A model generated the notes under the pieces. That model saw only the letters and a program-made list of their open reading frames with translations, had not been told where the DNA came from and did no database searches. This document shows, piece after piece, positions 23,874 to 35,046 of a DNA stretch of 64,000 bases. Numbering within the stretch: position 1 is the stretch's first letter; each line of letters opens with the position of its first letter. Location of the stretch: contig NC_034410.1 of the NCBI RefSeq assembly GCF_002078875.1, positions 96,649,292 to 96,713,291 on the forward strand. Direction: 5' to 3'. A program made the translations under genes and the position numbers. The stretch is from Numida meleagris (lineage: Eukaryota; Chordata; Aves; Galliformes; Numididae).

Positions 23874-26800
23874 TTCTTCTTCAAAACAATAGCTCTCAGC
23901 ACATTGTTAACCTGATGTTCCTGCTTCTAATTCTCAGTGGAAGATGATCTTGGATGAATGCAAGAGTTTACATATTATATTGGCTTCCTCCTTGTCAGTT
24001 CTCTCCATTATTCTAATGGAAAAGGCATTCATCCAAACTGCATCTCGCATAAAGGTCTTTGAAGGGACTTGGGATGGTGTTGCATGCTACTAACAGTTAA
24101 AAGCAGTGTAAATTAGCATTAATGACCCCACATTACAACAGGAATTGATCCATTATTGAATTACACCAGAGACTTCCTGGAAAGTTTGTAAATCACATCA
24201 ATATATTGCTAATCACTTAGCAAACTTGTACCGCAGGCCTAGATAATTTCTAACACAGCCTACTGGAGCACTAAAGTAACTTTGGACACAAAATGCCAAT
24301 GTCACCACATGTTCACAGTGGGAACATATAATAAGGTTTCTAGTATAGTCAGGTCACTAAAACCACTTGCCTGGGGGGAACGTTCCCCTCCTCAAGTGAG
24401 CTGGTCACTCTCAGTCAGACTTCAAAGAGTTTTTGCTTTCTATTAGCAAGAGTGCAATAGCTACATGGATAGCTTTCTGTATCATAGAATTTTTTGCAGT
24501 TGTCCATTGCAGATGGTACAAGCTCCTCCAGGCTGTTCTCCATGTGGTGGAGGACCTCTACAGAAGAGGGCAGCCAGTGACCTGATTCTACTCTTGCGCT
24601 GTAGACAGTGCAGAAGTCTAAATCAATCTACTACTGTAGAGTAAGCTTCAGAAAGCTCCCACATACCTGTTGTGTTTAGTTCCTGGTAGAATTTATCTGA
24701 GCGCAGCATCCTTGCAAATTGGCTGTCCAGGCTTAACGTACTTTGTGTGTTTCTAATTCTGCTTCCCACAGCAGATACTCAATTCTTATCTTCCTTTGGG
24801 TTCTCTGGGGACAACTCTTGGAACAGCTCCTAAAGCTGGTGCGTCACTACTAATATTGCTTATTTTCTTTTCATAGGTGTGGAGACAGCCACAGGGGATC
24901 CATAGTTCTGTGTCTGTCTCCAGCACTGTCTCTTTTGTATGTGTAGCTTGTGTTGCCAAAAGTGACGGCAAGAGACCAATCCTACTCCAGTACCAGCCAA
25001 TAAACAGATAATTTCATACTCATTGCTAGCCCCAACTAGCCAGAAGCTTTTGTCAGACCTCCTAGTTCTATTAGAAATGTTTTTTGTTTTTTTTTTTTTA
25101 TACAAGGAAAAAAAACTTTAGTCAGTTTCCCCTGATTACACAGGAAAGCTGCTACTTTAAAGCATAGAAATTAAATCTGCTCACTTACACCCAGCTCGCT
25201 TTGTGAAAGTCCAGCTCATTAGAAGTGTTTTGCAGAGGCTAATTTTCAAGAACTGAGTTCTGCTGGGCTTTAGCTAAGAACTCTGGCTATCCAAGGGCAG
25301 AAGGATGGAAATGATTGGCCTTCCATGGGCTAGAAACTGTATTTACTGGTTTAAGAACATCCAGAATAAAAGATACTTCCAGAAACAACAACATAAGCCT
25401 ACAGAGATTTTACTAAAATTCAAATGCAGCAATCATATGTAATACTTTGATCCTGAATGGGAGGCAATGTCAACAAGGAGAGCCTTCCTTAAATAGAAGA
25501 CGCACTGCTATACAACTGCACAGCCTCAAACTGAAGCTCAAGCTACACTGGGAGTCAGCATTAACCCAGGAATATGAATACCTCTCCCAAGAGAAAGGTT
25601 TTTGCAACAGCTACTGTTGTTATTTATCCTGAGGCTGTAATAGCACAGCCTTAGGGGGAACACACAGCCCAGCAATTCCTTTCTTCATCCTCATACAACA
25701 AGGTTGACATCTGTAAAGAGGCACAGAAAAAAAAAAAAAAACACTTTCAACCACAGTGAGACTGTCTCAACCACCCCCTCTGAAAAGCAGCATGAGCTAC
25801 TTGCAACATCCATCCACAGAGATACATTAAGGCTTACTCTTTTTAATAACATTGCAGACACAAATCCTCAACAGCTTTCCTCTTTCTTTCTTCCCTCCCT
25901 CCCTCTCTAGCCTTCTACCTAATAAGCAGGTTGGCTAACAATTTATTACAGGCTAGCAATTTATCACCTGGCCTCCACCCTCAGCTCATTAGCATATGCC
26001 TAACGAAGCACTAGGAGTCCCTTTGAAAGGTCAGTCCTTTGGATAAGAGGCTTCCTGAGACAAATAACATTTAGGAGGGACAGCTGGAGCCACAGCTGTA
26101 GCTGTTGAATGAAAAACAACCATCAACTCAAGCCATTTAGGAAAAATCACAATCCCAGGAAGTGTTTTATGTATGTACATCATTGTTTTCTGATAAAGAC
26201 TTATTTTAACTTTTTTTTTTTTTTTTACATAAGCTGAACTCAGTTGTCATTTTCAGATGGCTCCAAAATCAACAGATACTTTGATTTGCAGCTTAGAAGT
26301 ATCAGCCCTCTCTGTAAACAACCCTTATGCCACCTTCTTTTCTTGTAAGACAAGAAATTGATAGCTGTAGCCAATATGGAAAACATACTGGGATTACAGC
26401 TGAAGGAAGTTTTTAAGCAGTCTTTTCTCTTTCTGAAAAACAAAATTCATCAAGCCTAGAACATTTTAGTGCTGATTCATAGGTCATACATAATGTGTGC
26501 ATGCCTGGGTGCACACTGCTGCCACAAAAGGCTCATGACAAACCCTAGAAAAGTTTGCTAAGTGATACTGCAGTTTCTAAGCAACATTAACAGAGACTTG
26601 GCTCTGGCAGCAGGCACACTCCTTGTTCCCATGTTGTCTTTCTCCATTCCCTGTCCCTCTGCCTTGGGTGCAGCTGTCAGATATGCAAGGGCTGCTGGAC
26701 AGCATGTACCCTATTGCAAACTGAAGCAGCTGCTGGACATGAAAAGTAGTTTCCCCATCCTTTCTCCAGATATTTTGCAGTCCTCCAACTTAGTGCCCCT

Positions 26801-26902
26801 GCCCCACAGATTTTTCCAGCTGAAACCCATATCCCTCCTCATTTGTCTTGGCTTCCTTCCCTTCCTATAGACTTGAAAATAAAATGTGACCATACAACAC
26901 CC
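23874..26902. other. Unique non-coding sequence with homopolymer tracts
   Basis: No gene or interspersed repeat was recognised. Low-complexity tracts include T13 at 25087-25099, A15 at 25727-25741, a pyrimidine stretch with TTCCCTCCCTCCCTCTCTAG at 25889-25908 and T16 at 26211-26226. The longest open frame is about 100 codons (26562-26870 plus) and looks like chance. Confidence 0.5.
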
Positions 26903-27480
26903 CCATATCCTGGGCTGCATCCAAAGAAGTATGGCCAGCAGGTCAAGGGAGGTGATCCTGCCCCTCTACTCTGCACTGGTGAGACTTCACCCGGAGTTCC
27001 ATGTCCAGATGTGGCATTCTTGGTACAGGAGAGAAATGGACCTGTTGGAGCAGGTCCAGAAGATGGCCACAAATATGATCCAAGGGATGGAATATCTCCT
27101 TGCAAGGATAGGCAGAGACAGCTGGGGCTGTTCAGTCTGGATAGCGGCCTTTCGGTATCTAAAGGAGGGCTATAAGATAGAAGGAGGCAGACTCTTTAGC
27201 AGGGTCTGCTGTGATAGGATAGGGGGAAACTGTTGCAAACTAAAAGAGGAGAGATTTAGATTGGATATAAGGAAGAAGTTTTTTACAATAAGGGTGGTGA
27301 GGTACTGGAGCAAGACTCCCAGAGAGATGCTGGATGCCCCGTCCCTGGAGACAATCAAAGTCAGGCTGGACAGGGCTCTAAGCAATCTAATCTAGCTGTA
27401 GGTGTCCCTGTTTGTTGCAGGGGAGTTGGACTACATGACCTTCCAACTCGAACAATTCTGTGGTTCTGTGATCCTATGAA
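26903..27480 (+). mobile_element. CR1 LINE, about 580 bp, nearly open ORF2 C-terminus
   Basis: A plus-strand CR1 covering the last part of ORF2 and the 3' end. An open frame (26886-27395) reads through ILGCIQRSMASRSREVILPL, YSALVRLHPEF, ERVQ-like EQVQKMATNMIQGME, RYLKEGYK, GGRLFSRVCCDRIGGN, RFRLDIRKKFFTIRVVRYW and DAPSLETIKVRLDRALSNLI, ending at the normal ORF2 stop. Relative to the CR1 consensus a short in-frame stretch (roughly eight residues) is missing after CSVWIAAF. The element continues through the 3' spacer (GGTGTCCCTG, GGAGTTGGACTACATGACC) and ends with degenerate tail repeats (GGTTCTGTGATCCTATGAA). It is 5'-truncated, so the frame has no promoter or endonuclease and is not a host gene, despite being one of the longest open frames in the window. 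Confidence 0.95.
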
Positions 27481-27844
27481 GACATGTAACCTGGCTTCTT
27501 GATTATAATAGCAACAAAATCAAGTAATTATTAGTAGCTCTCCTTTTCTGAAAGAAGGAAATAAAAATGCCAAGTCCAGCTAAGAAATGGTTATCCAAGA
27601 AAGATTTCTGGGTCTCTCTTGTCACCTGCAGTGCCCTGTCTGGGTTCAACCTATAGAAACTGTAAAGTCTTTGAAGCAGACTCAGTGTGCCACCTGTGTA
27701 TGTTTGCAGCTGGCTTATTGTTAGCATGGCCAGAGCAGATAATTGATTTCGTGGATCTGACCTATGTACTTGGAAGTTTCCTTTGTACACTTTCCAGCAC
27801 CAATCTGGCTGCTTATAGGACCCCTTCTTGCATATTCCTAAAGA
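27481..27844. other. Short spacer between two CR1 copies
   Basis: About 360 bp of unique-looking sequence separating two same-orientation CR1 insertions. Overlapping short open frames on both strands look like chance; nothing else was recognised. Confidence 0.5.
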
Positions 27845-28080
27845 GTGCCATGACACAAAATTGCAGAGGGGGAAATTCTTCACTCAGAGGGCAGTGAGGT
27901 GCTGGCACAGCTGCCCAGAGAAGCTGTGGGTGCCCCATCCCTGGAGGCACTCAAGGCCAGGTTGGATGGGGCCCTGGGCAGTTGAGCTGGTGGGTGGCAG
28001 CTCCGCTCACGGCAGGAGGTTGGGGCTGAGTGGGCTCTGAGGTCCTCTCCGACCCAATCCATTCTATTGTTCTATGATAC
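27845..28080 (+). mobile_element. CR1 LINE, short G+C-rich 3' end
   Basis: A plus-strand CR1 3' end of about 235 bp. It contains AGGGGGAAATTCTTCACTCA, GTGAGGTGCTGGCACAGCTG, GAGAAGCTGTGGGTGCCCCA and CTGGAGGCACTCAAGGCCAG, then the spacer, and ends CATTCTATTGTTCTATGATAC. It still has several CpG sites (CCGCTCACGG, TCCGACCC), which suggests a relatively young insertion or limited methylation decay. It is 5'-truncated within the ORF2 C-terminus and carries no intact reading frame. Confidence 0.93.
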
Positions 28081-30223
28081 TCCTAAAAACCCACTTTCGT
28101 CAGAAAGCTGACAGGACAGATTGCGCAAGCTGTATTTCCCATCCACCCTAGAAAGTCATCAGCAGCTTTGAGTAAGCGTGGGGCGGAGACTGGCTGAGGT
28201 GCAGCCAGAGGCGGAAGGCCGGTCTTCCTCGGGCACAGCTGCAGGCCTGCTGCTGCAGCCAGTCGCTTTGATGCCCTGCCGTACTTCACTACTCACCAGG
28301 CCCCCATCCTCTGAGGCATTTCTGTGCCTAATTTTAACGAAATGAAGGGGAGGTAGCTGTCTAAATACTGCTCGCTCTTAGTCATCCGACAAACCTTAAC
28401 TCCCCCAGGCAGCCTTGTTCAAGGACAAGCACGATATAGCATTCAGGGCAGTAGGTAAGGTGGGACGCTGTCAGCTCATCTTTTTTAAAAGCTCTGCAAA
28501 AATATTCAGAGTATTCAGCCACCCACGCTGGCTCAAATCATGAGTTTCTCCCACGCTGTGTAGCTTTCAGATGTGTTTAAATAGAACTCCTTTTACCTGA
28601 AGATACTGCTGTTTCTCGTTCCTCAGATGAAAAGCACTCATGTCTGAGCTCCGCTCTGCACAGCAGGAAGAAATGTGTCAGGGAAGCATCTGGCAATGTC
28701 GAGGAGAACAAGTTAAAAAGGTCTTAGGTCTGAATCCACCCTTCCTTCTGCTCTACATCTATGGCATTTAGATATGCTCAGTGGCGTTACTCCAGGTTTG
28801 TGGCACTGTAATTCCCAGTGGCATTAGTGTCCAGAAATATTAATATTTCCAATGTCTTATTATTAAATAGCATGTGACATTTCTGAAATTCAAAGATAAT
28901 TAAAGTACTGTTTTCAGATTTGTGCCTTTTTCTCAGGCAGGCTGGTGAAAGCAGATTTCTTACTTCTATATTTCATAGTAATCCATTTCCTGACAGTTTC
29001 ATATTTGAAATCCTATATTGCAGCCTTTGTGTTGTCAAGATACTGCTTATACATTTAAACTATTAAATCTGATAAAATTTAGGAAAGGAAAATAGAACAG
29101 ATCTGATATTGGCTTTTAGTGGGACTGTTAGCCCCATAGAATGGGGCTGTTTCTGTTTATCTGGGCTTTTACTAAGTCTGTCCCTATGAAATCTAAGTTC
29201 TGAAACAAATTCGACCATCCATCTTAAATATCACAATCTCTTGTAAAAGGCAGAACCAAAACACAAACTCATACTAAAAAAAAAAAAAAAATCAAGTATT
29301 TCACGTTAATTAATATGTATATAACATTTATCGATATCTGGTTGCTTTGGAAAGCTGTTCTCCAATGCTTAACACATCCCCAGGAGCACCCACAGAAGGC
29401 AGGCAGGGGAGGCTGCTCTCTCACTGCCAGCATCTGTAATACTGCATATTAGAAGTTTAGATGAAAAAGAATTTTCTGAGTAATTCGAGTGTTGTGCAAA
29501 TGAAGTTAGCAGTTTAGATACATTTACAAAAACAAAAGACTGGTGATTACAAAGCCGGAATCAGTTTGCACTGTGTTTACATCTGTTTCCTGGAAGGCAG
29601 AATGTAATCAGAGGAAGAAGAAAAAAAAGAGCTTTTAAGATTTTCTTTTTTGTTTGGGGGTTTTTGTTGGTGGTGGTTGTTTTATTGTAGCAGGAGAATT
29701 TGGAAGGTTTCTATATTTTTCTGTAGTGGGATTTAATGAGACAGCTGGTGGTACCCCATGCTGGAACAACAGCTGGGAATGGTCACGTAATGTTTCTGGA
29801 GAGTACAACACAAGCCAGTAATCTGTGACTATCAGCTATCAGTCACCTTCATTTTAATTAGTTTCAGATATGGTGTCTAAATACAAAGTGAAATATCAGC
29901 AGTTCCACACTCCGAAGTAAAGCTTCCTCAGACTCCAGGTAGAACTCAACTGGTTTCATTACTGCTGTCCACTGACCTTTGAAGAGAGAGAAATTCCCAG
30001 TTATGCTCAAGGAGCTTTTTTCAGAACACTTATCTAACAGCTGTACCCTTAATGTGGTGTGTGTTTGAAACTTTGCAGTAAAAGTCCTTACACCCACAAC
30101 TAATTCCTATTTTACTCAGGATCAGTCTCACCGAAGTACAATCAGCTGCAGTTATAGGGAAAGTACTCATCTAGCCCTAGGCAGCTGTGGTTTCCATGTA
30201 CACTCAGGGGATTTAATTCAATT
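28081..30223. other. Unique sequence with a small CpG-rich patch
   Basis: The first 300 bp (about 28110-28390) hold about eleven CpG dinucleotides, including GCGTGGGGCGGAG and GGCGGAAGGCCGG, against a background in which CpG is rare. The rest is AT-rich with A16 at 29276-29291 and T/G-rich sequence around 29641-29690. No gene was recognised. The CpG patch could be a small regulatory element or simply GC-rich unique DNA. Confidence 0.45.
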
Positions 30224-30501
30224 ATTCTGTCTGTCTTTGAACCCACATAAAACTAGCACCCACAGCATCCTTTGGCAAGGAGATCCTTAGGTCAGCTGTC
30301 CGAGATGATGCTCTGTTTGGAGCCCTGCTATTCCATTAGCTTCATCTCATGCCTCCCACCTCGTACTGGAAGAGAGTGGAAAATCAATCTCTACTGATTC
30401 TCTTCATGCCCTCTACATTTTGTAAACTGATCATCTCTTCTCCATTATTTCTTTTCCAGATTAAAAACTCCTAACTTAGTCATTCTTCATTATTCTGATA
30501 T
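30224..30501 (-). mobile_element. Ancient CR1 LINE, left part (interrupted)
   Basis: A strongly diverged minus-strand CR1 of an old subfamily. On the plus strand it shows the characteristic order: CTGTCTTTGAACCCACATAA, CACCCACAGCATCCTTTGGC, AAGGAGATCCTTAGGT, then CTCGTACTGGAAGAGAGTGG, GAAAATCAATCTCTACTGAT and CTTTTCCAGATTAAAAACTC. The older CR1 families of sauropsids have the same landmarks in the same order, with many substitutions here. A younger CR1 of opposite orientation interrupts it at about 30501, and the older element resumes at about 30767. Confidence 0.8.
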
Positions 30502-30766
30502 GACAAGAAGGAATGGCCTTAAGTTGCACCAGGGGAGGTTCAGGCTGGATATTTGGGAAAATTTATTCTCAGAAAGAGCGGTGAGACATCAGCACAGGCT
30601 CCCCAGGGACGTGGTGGAGTCACCATCCCTGGAGATGTTCAAGAACTGTGTGGATGTGGCACTGAGGGACACAGTTAGTGGGCATGATGGGGATGGGCTG
30701 ATGGTTGGACTAGGTGATCTTAGTGGTCTTTTCCAATCTTAATGAATCTATGATTCTATGATTCAT
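30502..30766 (+). mobile_element. CR1 LINE inserted into an older CR1
   Basis: A plus-strand CR1 3' end of about 265 bp. An open frame (30500-30742) contains [39 protein letters not shown] and then the 3' spacer with GGGCATGATGGGGATGGGCT and GGTGATCTTAGTGGTCTTTT, and it ends TGATTCTATGATTCAT. It is the second 3'-end type (as at 44.2 and 56.0 kb) and is much better preserved than the sequence on either side, which belongs to an older CR1 on the other strand. Confidence 0.95.
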
Positions 30767-30856
30767 ATAGAGCCATTCTGTGCTTGTACTTGTTCTCGCC
30801 TTTCTCTGAACTTCTTCCAGCAGCCCTGCATATTTCTTGTGATGATGGGATAAGGA
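30767..30856 (-). mobile_element. Ancient CR1 LINE, right part (resumes after insertion)
   Basis: The plus strand continues the old minus-strand CR1 after the inserted copy: TTGTTCTCGCCTTTCTCTGA followed by ACTTCTTCCAGCAG and the remains of the block that in intact copies reads toward the RT region. The match is weak and short, so the right boundary is approximate. Position, orientation and order relative to the left part support the assignment. Confidence 0.6.
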
Positions 30857-33800
30857 CCTTGTAATGTCAGTTGAACAGAATAGCTCATACCTTGCATCCG
30901 AAATTCATTGTAGTGCCACTTATTCAGGCTCAAAACACCTGTCAGCGCAGTGACAGGCAGGCTCCATGCTGCAATTCAAGAGCCTGAGCAGCAGGGTTAC
31001 AGTGACTGGAGCCTCCGAAATAACTATTACAGCAGCAAACTGAGATGGATCTCCCTATCTCATCCTCTTCTGCTGCAGCTGGCACATATGACAGGTGGCA
31101 ATAGGGTGCAGGCTTTCCTCATCAAAAGAGCAGGCAAGGCTCTTGCTGCCTTTGTCACCTTTCTCCTGGCTCTTCTGAATGCCTAAGCTGAAGTATCGGG
31201 AGTCTGGAGAAGGAGCCAAGTTTCCCATTTCTTCCATTAAAAGGCAACTCACACATGCAAGTGGAAGAAAATGAAAAAGGAAGAGCTCTTTCCTTAGGAT
31301 CCCTGCCTAAAATTATTCATGCAGAGAGGTTAATTTTATTCAATAGCTTTCAACACATAACACTGAGAGCAAGCATGCCTTTTAAATAATCAACAGGCAG
31401 AGCTTATGGGAAAGCCATTCAGCCAATATGTCCCTTTGATTTAATGGCAGATGTGAATATGCTAGGTCTGGTGGGCTTGAACAAGTATGCTGAAGTCCCT
31501 GCACGTGTCACTTAGGGTTGGTCTGTATCTGCTTGCCTACAGAGCAGTAGCTGAAGATGTGGGAGAGTAGGCTGTCACTCAGTAAAACAGTGGGTATCTT
31601 TAACCCAGACAACCTCAGAAGCTCTATTTAAAGCTATGTGGGTTGAAGCAATCCAAAATCTTTAATAGCCCTGAGAAAATCACTGTGGGGGGCTTTGCTT
31701 TGTGCTTTTCATTGCACTTCACTGATATGCTTACTTTGTGTATATTTTTTTCAACAGTGAACAGATGGTCCCTTGCTGCTCACTACAAATGTGTTATTAT
31801 TACTTCAACCAAAATCTCCTTTAGAAGAAAGCAAGGCAATGTTTGTTTTACTTCCAGATAGATAACCTTGAAAAAGGCAAAAGCACAATAATACCGTTTA
31901 AACAAAACAGAACAAAACAAAAAAATAGAGGAAGAAAGAGAAAAGTAGAAAAAAAAAAGTAGAAAAATAAAGAAGTAAAATAACGAAGAAAAAAAGGAAA
32001 GGGAAAAGGACAAAGAGAACAAAGAGAAAAAAAGAAAAGAGCAAAAAGACAGTGAGCCAACAGGTTCAAAGCTGCTGAATATACACTTTCAAATATCTGC
32101 TTGAAAAACATACTAAAAATTACAAAACTATGATCGCTTGTTCTTCATTTACTGCAATGTCAAACCAGCCAGCCTGAATCACTTGGATTCCCAATAGCCA
32201 GGTAATTATTTCTTAATAGGTGCTAACACTCTTTCTGCCCTTAGTATAATGGTCACATCGGTAAAACAAGACTGATCACGCACTCCCCTAAATCCAAGGT
32301 ACTCTGGACTGCGTCAGCTGAGAGTCCATTTCCTTTGGGTTACTGCTGTTCCTAAGACTTAAGGGTAATAGAAACTTATTCAAACAATAGCAGACTCAAT
32401 TAAAAGTGTGTGATATACACTGTTCAGACTCCAAGGTTAGAAAAACACATTTTGAAAGCACAGCTCTATTATTATTATTTACTATTACAGAGTATTAGCC
32501 AAGGCAAATATTTTTGTCCTCCGAAAAATCTGAAATTCCCAGCAGGGTGGCACACAGCTGACATTCCTAGTTGTTTGCTGTCTTGTTTGGAGCTCCGTGT
32601 GATTCACAGCTAAAGGGCTGAGACACTAGCTACTGAAGCACAGCAATCACCTCAGAGAAACACATGTCCTACAGCATTTCAAAATGCAAAGGCAAGCAGA
32701 GGAAATGGGAGGAGGTAATTCACTTTAGATTATTGATGTTGGTGTGATGTTGCTGTTACTTGTTAAACTCATTCTTTATTAAAGTCTTTGCACAATATTG
32801 GTAACAAAGCCATATTAAATATGGCAGGGCAACCTTGCCATTGCTTTATGTAGAAGAACCAAAAAAATAGGACTTGCATTAGCACCTGCAGTGTCACATT
32901 TCTGCTGTAAAACCTACTTTTCACTGCTCCAAAGCCAAGAAGGCTTTATTTCTGATCTTTCAGGAAAACCACAGAGATAGTGGCTGTATGAGGAAGGGAA
33001 ATCAGGATGGAACCCATAAAGCTTTCACTGTTTTCATCACACGCATATGTTCCTTCTTCTTCAGCCAGAGTCTGGTGGGCTGCCAGGAGCCATGAAATCT
33101 GTAAGCCTGGGTGCACGATGAAACAACTGAAAAAGGAAAGGAAGCCGTGGTGATTACTGCTTGAGTTTAGAAACTTATAACCATGGGCTTTCCAGCAGGT
33201 CCTTTGCCTTCTGTATTGCTGGATACACACTCCACCACACAGAGCCTTGATCTTTTCAAATCTGAGCCCTCATAGTGCTTGAATCTGTTTCCACATCTGT
33301 GTCTTGGAGGCAATCACAAAGTGAACACAAAACCAGAGATTCAACAAGTGCATGAAGCTCAGTAATGAGGTTTTCCCCAGTAATGTGATTTGGCTCTTTC
33401 ATAATGAGGAGATTTCATGCCTCGATCCCACCTGGCAAAAGATATGAATAACAGCCTGTTGTCAAAGTCTTAATTTCTAGTAACTCATATAAAATATAAT
33501 GTAGCTACAGAATTGATTCTGAGGTCTTACAGTAGACTATGTACAAAAAAAATAGGTATCTGAAATCTTGAGAATGCTGAACAAAGAAACCATCCCATGC
33601 TACAAACTTTTTAGCTTTGATTACACCTGTGGAAGTAGCTCAGCAATAATCAACTGCTCAAATTAGCCTATATGCCTTTTCTGAATTGAGAAAAACATAT
33701 ATAGAGTAAACCATAAGACCACAGTTTAATGACTATTAATTACAAACAAATGTGGCACTTTTTTGCTATACAGCTTATGTGAAAGAGAGAGTCAAAGATA

Positions 33801-34829
33801 TTTTTCTCATTTGTCATTTACAGGAACTGAGTATTTGGAATGGAGCATCCTCATCCTTTAAAAGCTCTGGTGAAGCATTAAGGTGTCTTCTGTTTCTGTT
33901 AAAGTCTATGGGAAATGTGTATTTGATTTCAGCTGAAGCAGAAGTTGGTCCTTAGTGTATAACTCACAGAAACTCACAGATATTTGGAGAATGCTAAGTG
34001 ATATTGGGGAAAGAGTGTGAGCATTAAGGAAATAGAGAATTACTAGTTTATTTTGAGTTCTTTTTGTATTATCATTAAGCAAGAAAAGTAAAATGTCAGT
34101 TAATGGAGCCAGAGCAAAGAATACAAATGATATTTTAATCTTTTGTTAGCTCAAATGATAGAAGTTAATTACCCCCATATTTACACTTTGTTTCTGTATC
34201 TGAACACAGAAGGGCACGGTGCAAAACTGATTCTCAGTCTTCCCCTACAAAACTATCTGTTCATGATGGATGGAAAAATGTAATATTCTCTGTGTCACAG
34301 TGACAGAGCAACCTTCTCCTTTCTCAGTAATGGGCCTTACAACACAGCTAATTAATGTCAGCTGCTGCCTCATAGAGAGCTTGGCAGCTGCACAGCTTCA
34401 CACAGTTTGTAAAATAAGTGCCACCAGCAGCATTTCACAGAAAGGGAAATGGAGGCAAAGATGGCAAGTGTCTGATCCTAAATCACTCAGCATGCCAGTG
34501 TCAAGTGCACGCTCAGGGACATGGTAAGGGCTCCCCAGGGTGTTAGCTAGCCTCACAGTTCTCCTCCAGGAATCCTCTTTGCACATCAGCCAGCTGGCCA
34601 AGAGACCAAGGCAACATAGCTGTACATAAAATACAAACCAGGAGGGATGAGAATGGGCTCCCAATGGAAAATACCTCACAGACTTCAGCTCCTGTCAACA
34701 AAGCATATATCCCAACACAGACCTTACTGTCAGCAATAATATAATATTACTGTCTCTTGCTTCCACTAGAAAGAAGAGTGTCAAAGAGAAGTCAGTTAAT
34801 GCATGGAGACAATGAACTTTGTCATACCT
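30857..34829. other. Unique non-coding sequence around a purine tract
   Basis: No gene was recognised. The main local feature is a long purine tract at 31917-32052 (listed separately). Runs of ATT occur near 32470-32490. A weak resemblance to the mammalian-wide MIR consensus near 34430-34500 was judged too poor to annotate. Confidence 0.5.
31917..32052 (+). repeat. A-rich polypurine tract, about 135 bp
   Basis: The plus strand is almost entirely A and G, with scattered T and C, for about 135 bases (units such as GAGGAAGAAAGAG, AAAAGTAGAAAAA, GGAAAGGGAAAAGG, AAAGAGAAAAAAAGAAAAGAG). The complementary strand is polypyrimidine and gives artefactual phenylalanine/leucine/serine-rich open frames at 31783-32111. 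It is an imperfect low-complexity tract and not a clean microsatellite. Long purine tracts can adopt triplex (H-DNA) structures and disfavour nucleosomes; no such role is demonstrated here. Confidence 0.85.
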
Positions 34830-35046
34830 GATCCCCCTCCTCCACAGGCCTCTTTGTCTTTCTTGTAGTGAAGGCCTAAAATGGAGCAGTGTATTCAAGG
34901 TGCAGCCTCACCAGTGTTGAGGGATGATCACCTCCCTGCTTCTGCTCACTGCACTATTTCTGATACAAGCCAGGATGCCATTGGCCTTCTTGGCCACCTG
35001 GGCACACTGCTGGCTCATATTCAGCCGGCTGTTGATTAATACCTCT
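34830..35046 (-). mobile_element. Old CR1 LINE fragment, end of RT region
   Basis: The minus strand encodes an eroded part of CR1 ORF2 after the RT core: [20 protein letters not shown], then [14 protein letters not shown], followed by frameshifted remains (EYTAPF-like region, GCTLNTLLHFRPS in the observed frame). Plus-strand landmarks are GCCATTGGCCTTCTTGGCCA and CTGGGCACACTGCTGGCTCA. Several small deletions and frameshifts are present. It matches the same protein region as the better-preserved copy at 38.9 kb, but the DNA is more diverged. Neither the 5' nor the 3' end of the element is present. Confidence 0.85.

Noticed and set aside
24483..24530. CATAGAATTTTTTGCAG, which starts like a CR1 tail
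   Set aside because: The following sequence does not match any CR1 3' spacer or ORF2 region.
31783..32111. Phenylalanine/serine/leucine-rich open frames resembling membrane proteins
   Set aside because: They are translations of the polypyrimidine strand of the low-complexity tract.
34431..34500. Weak similarity to a MIR SINE (TTTCACAGAAAGGGAAATGG AGGCA)
   Set aside because: Only one short block matches and the following landmarks are missing.
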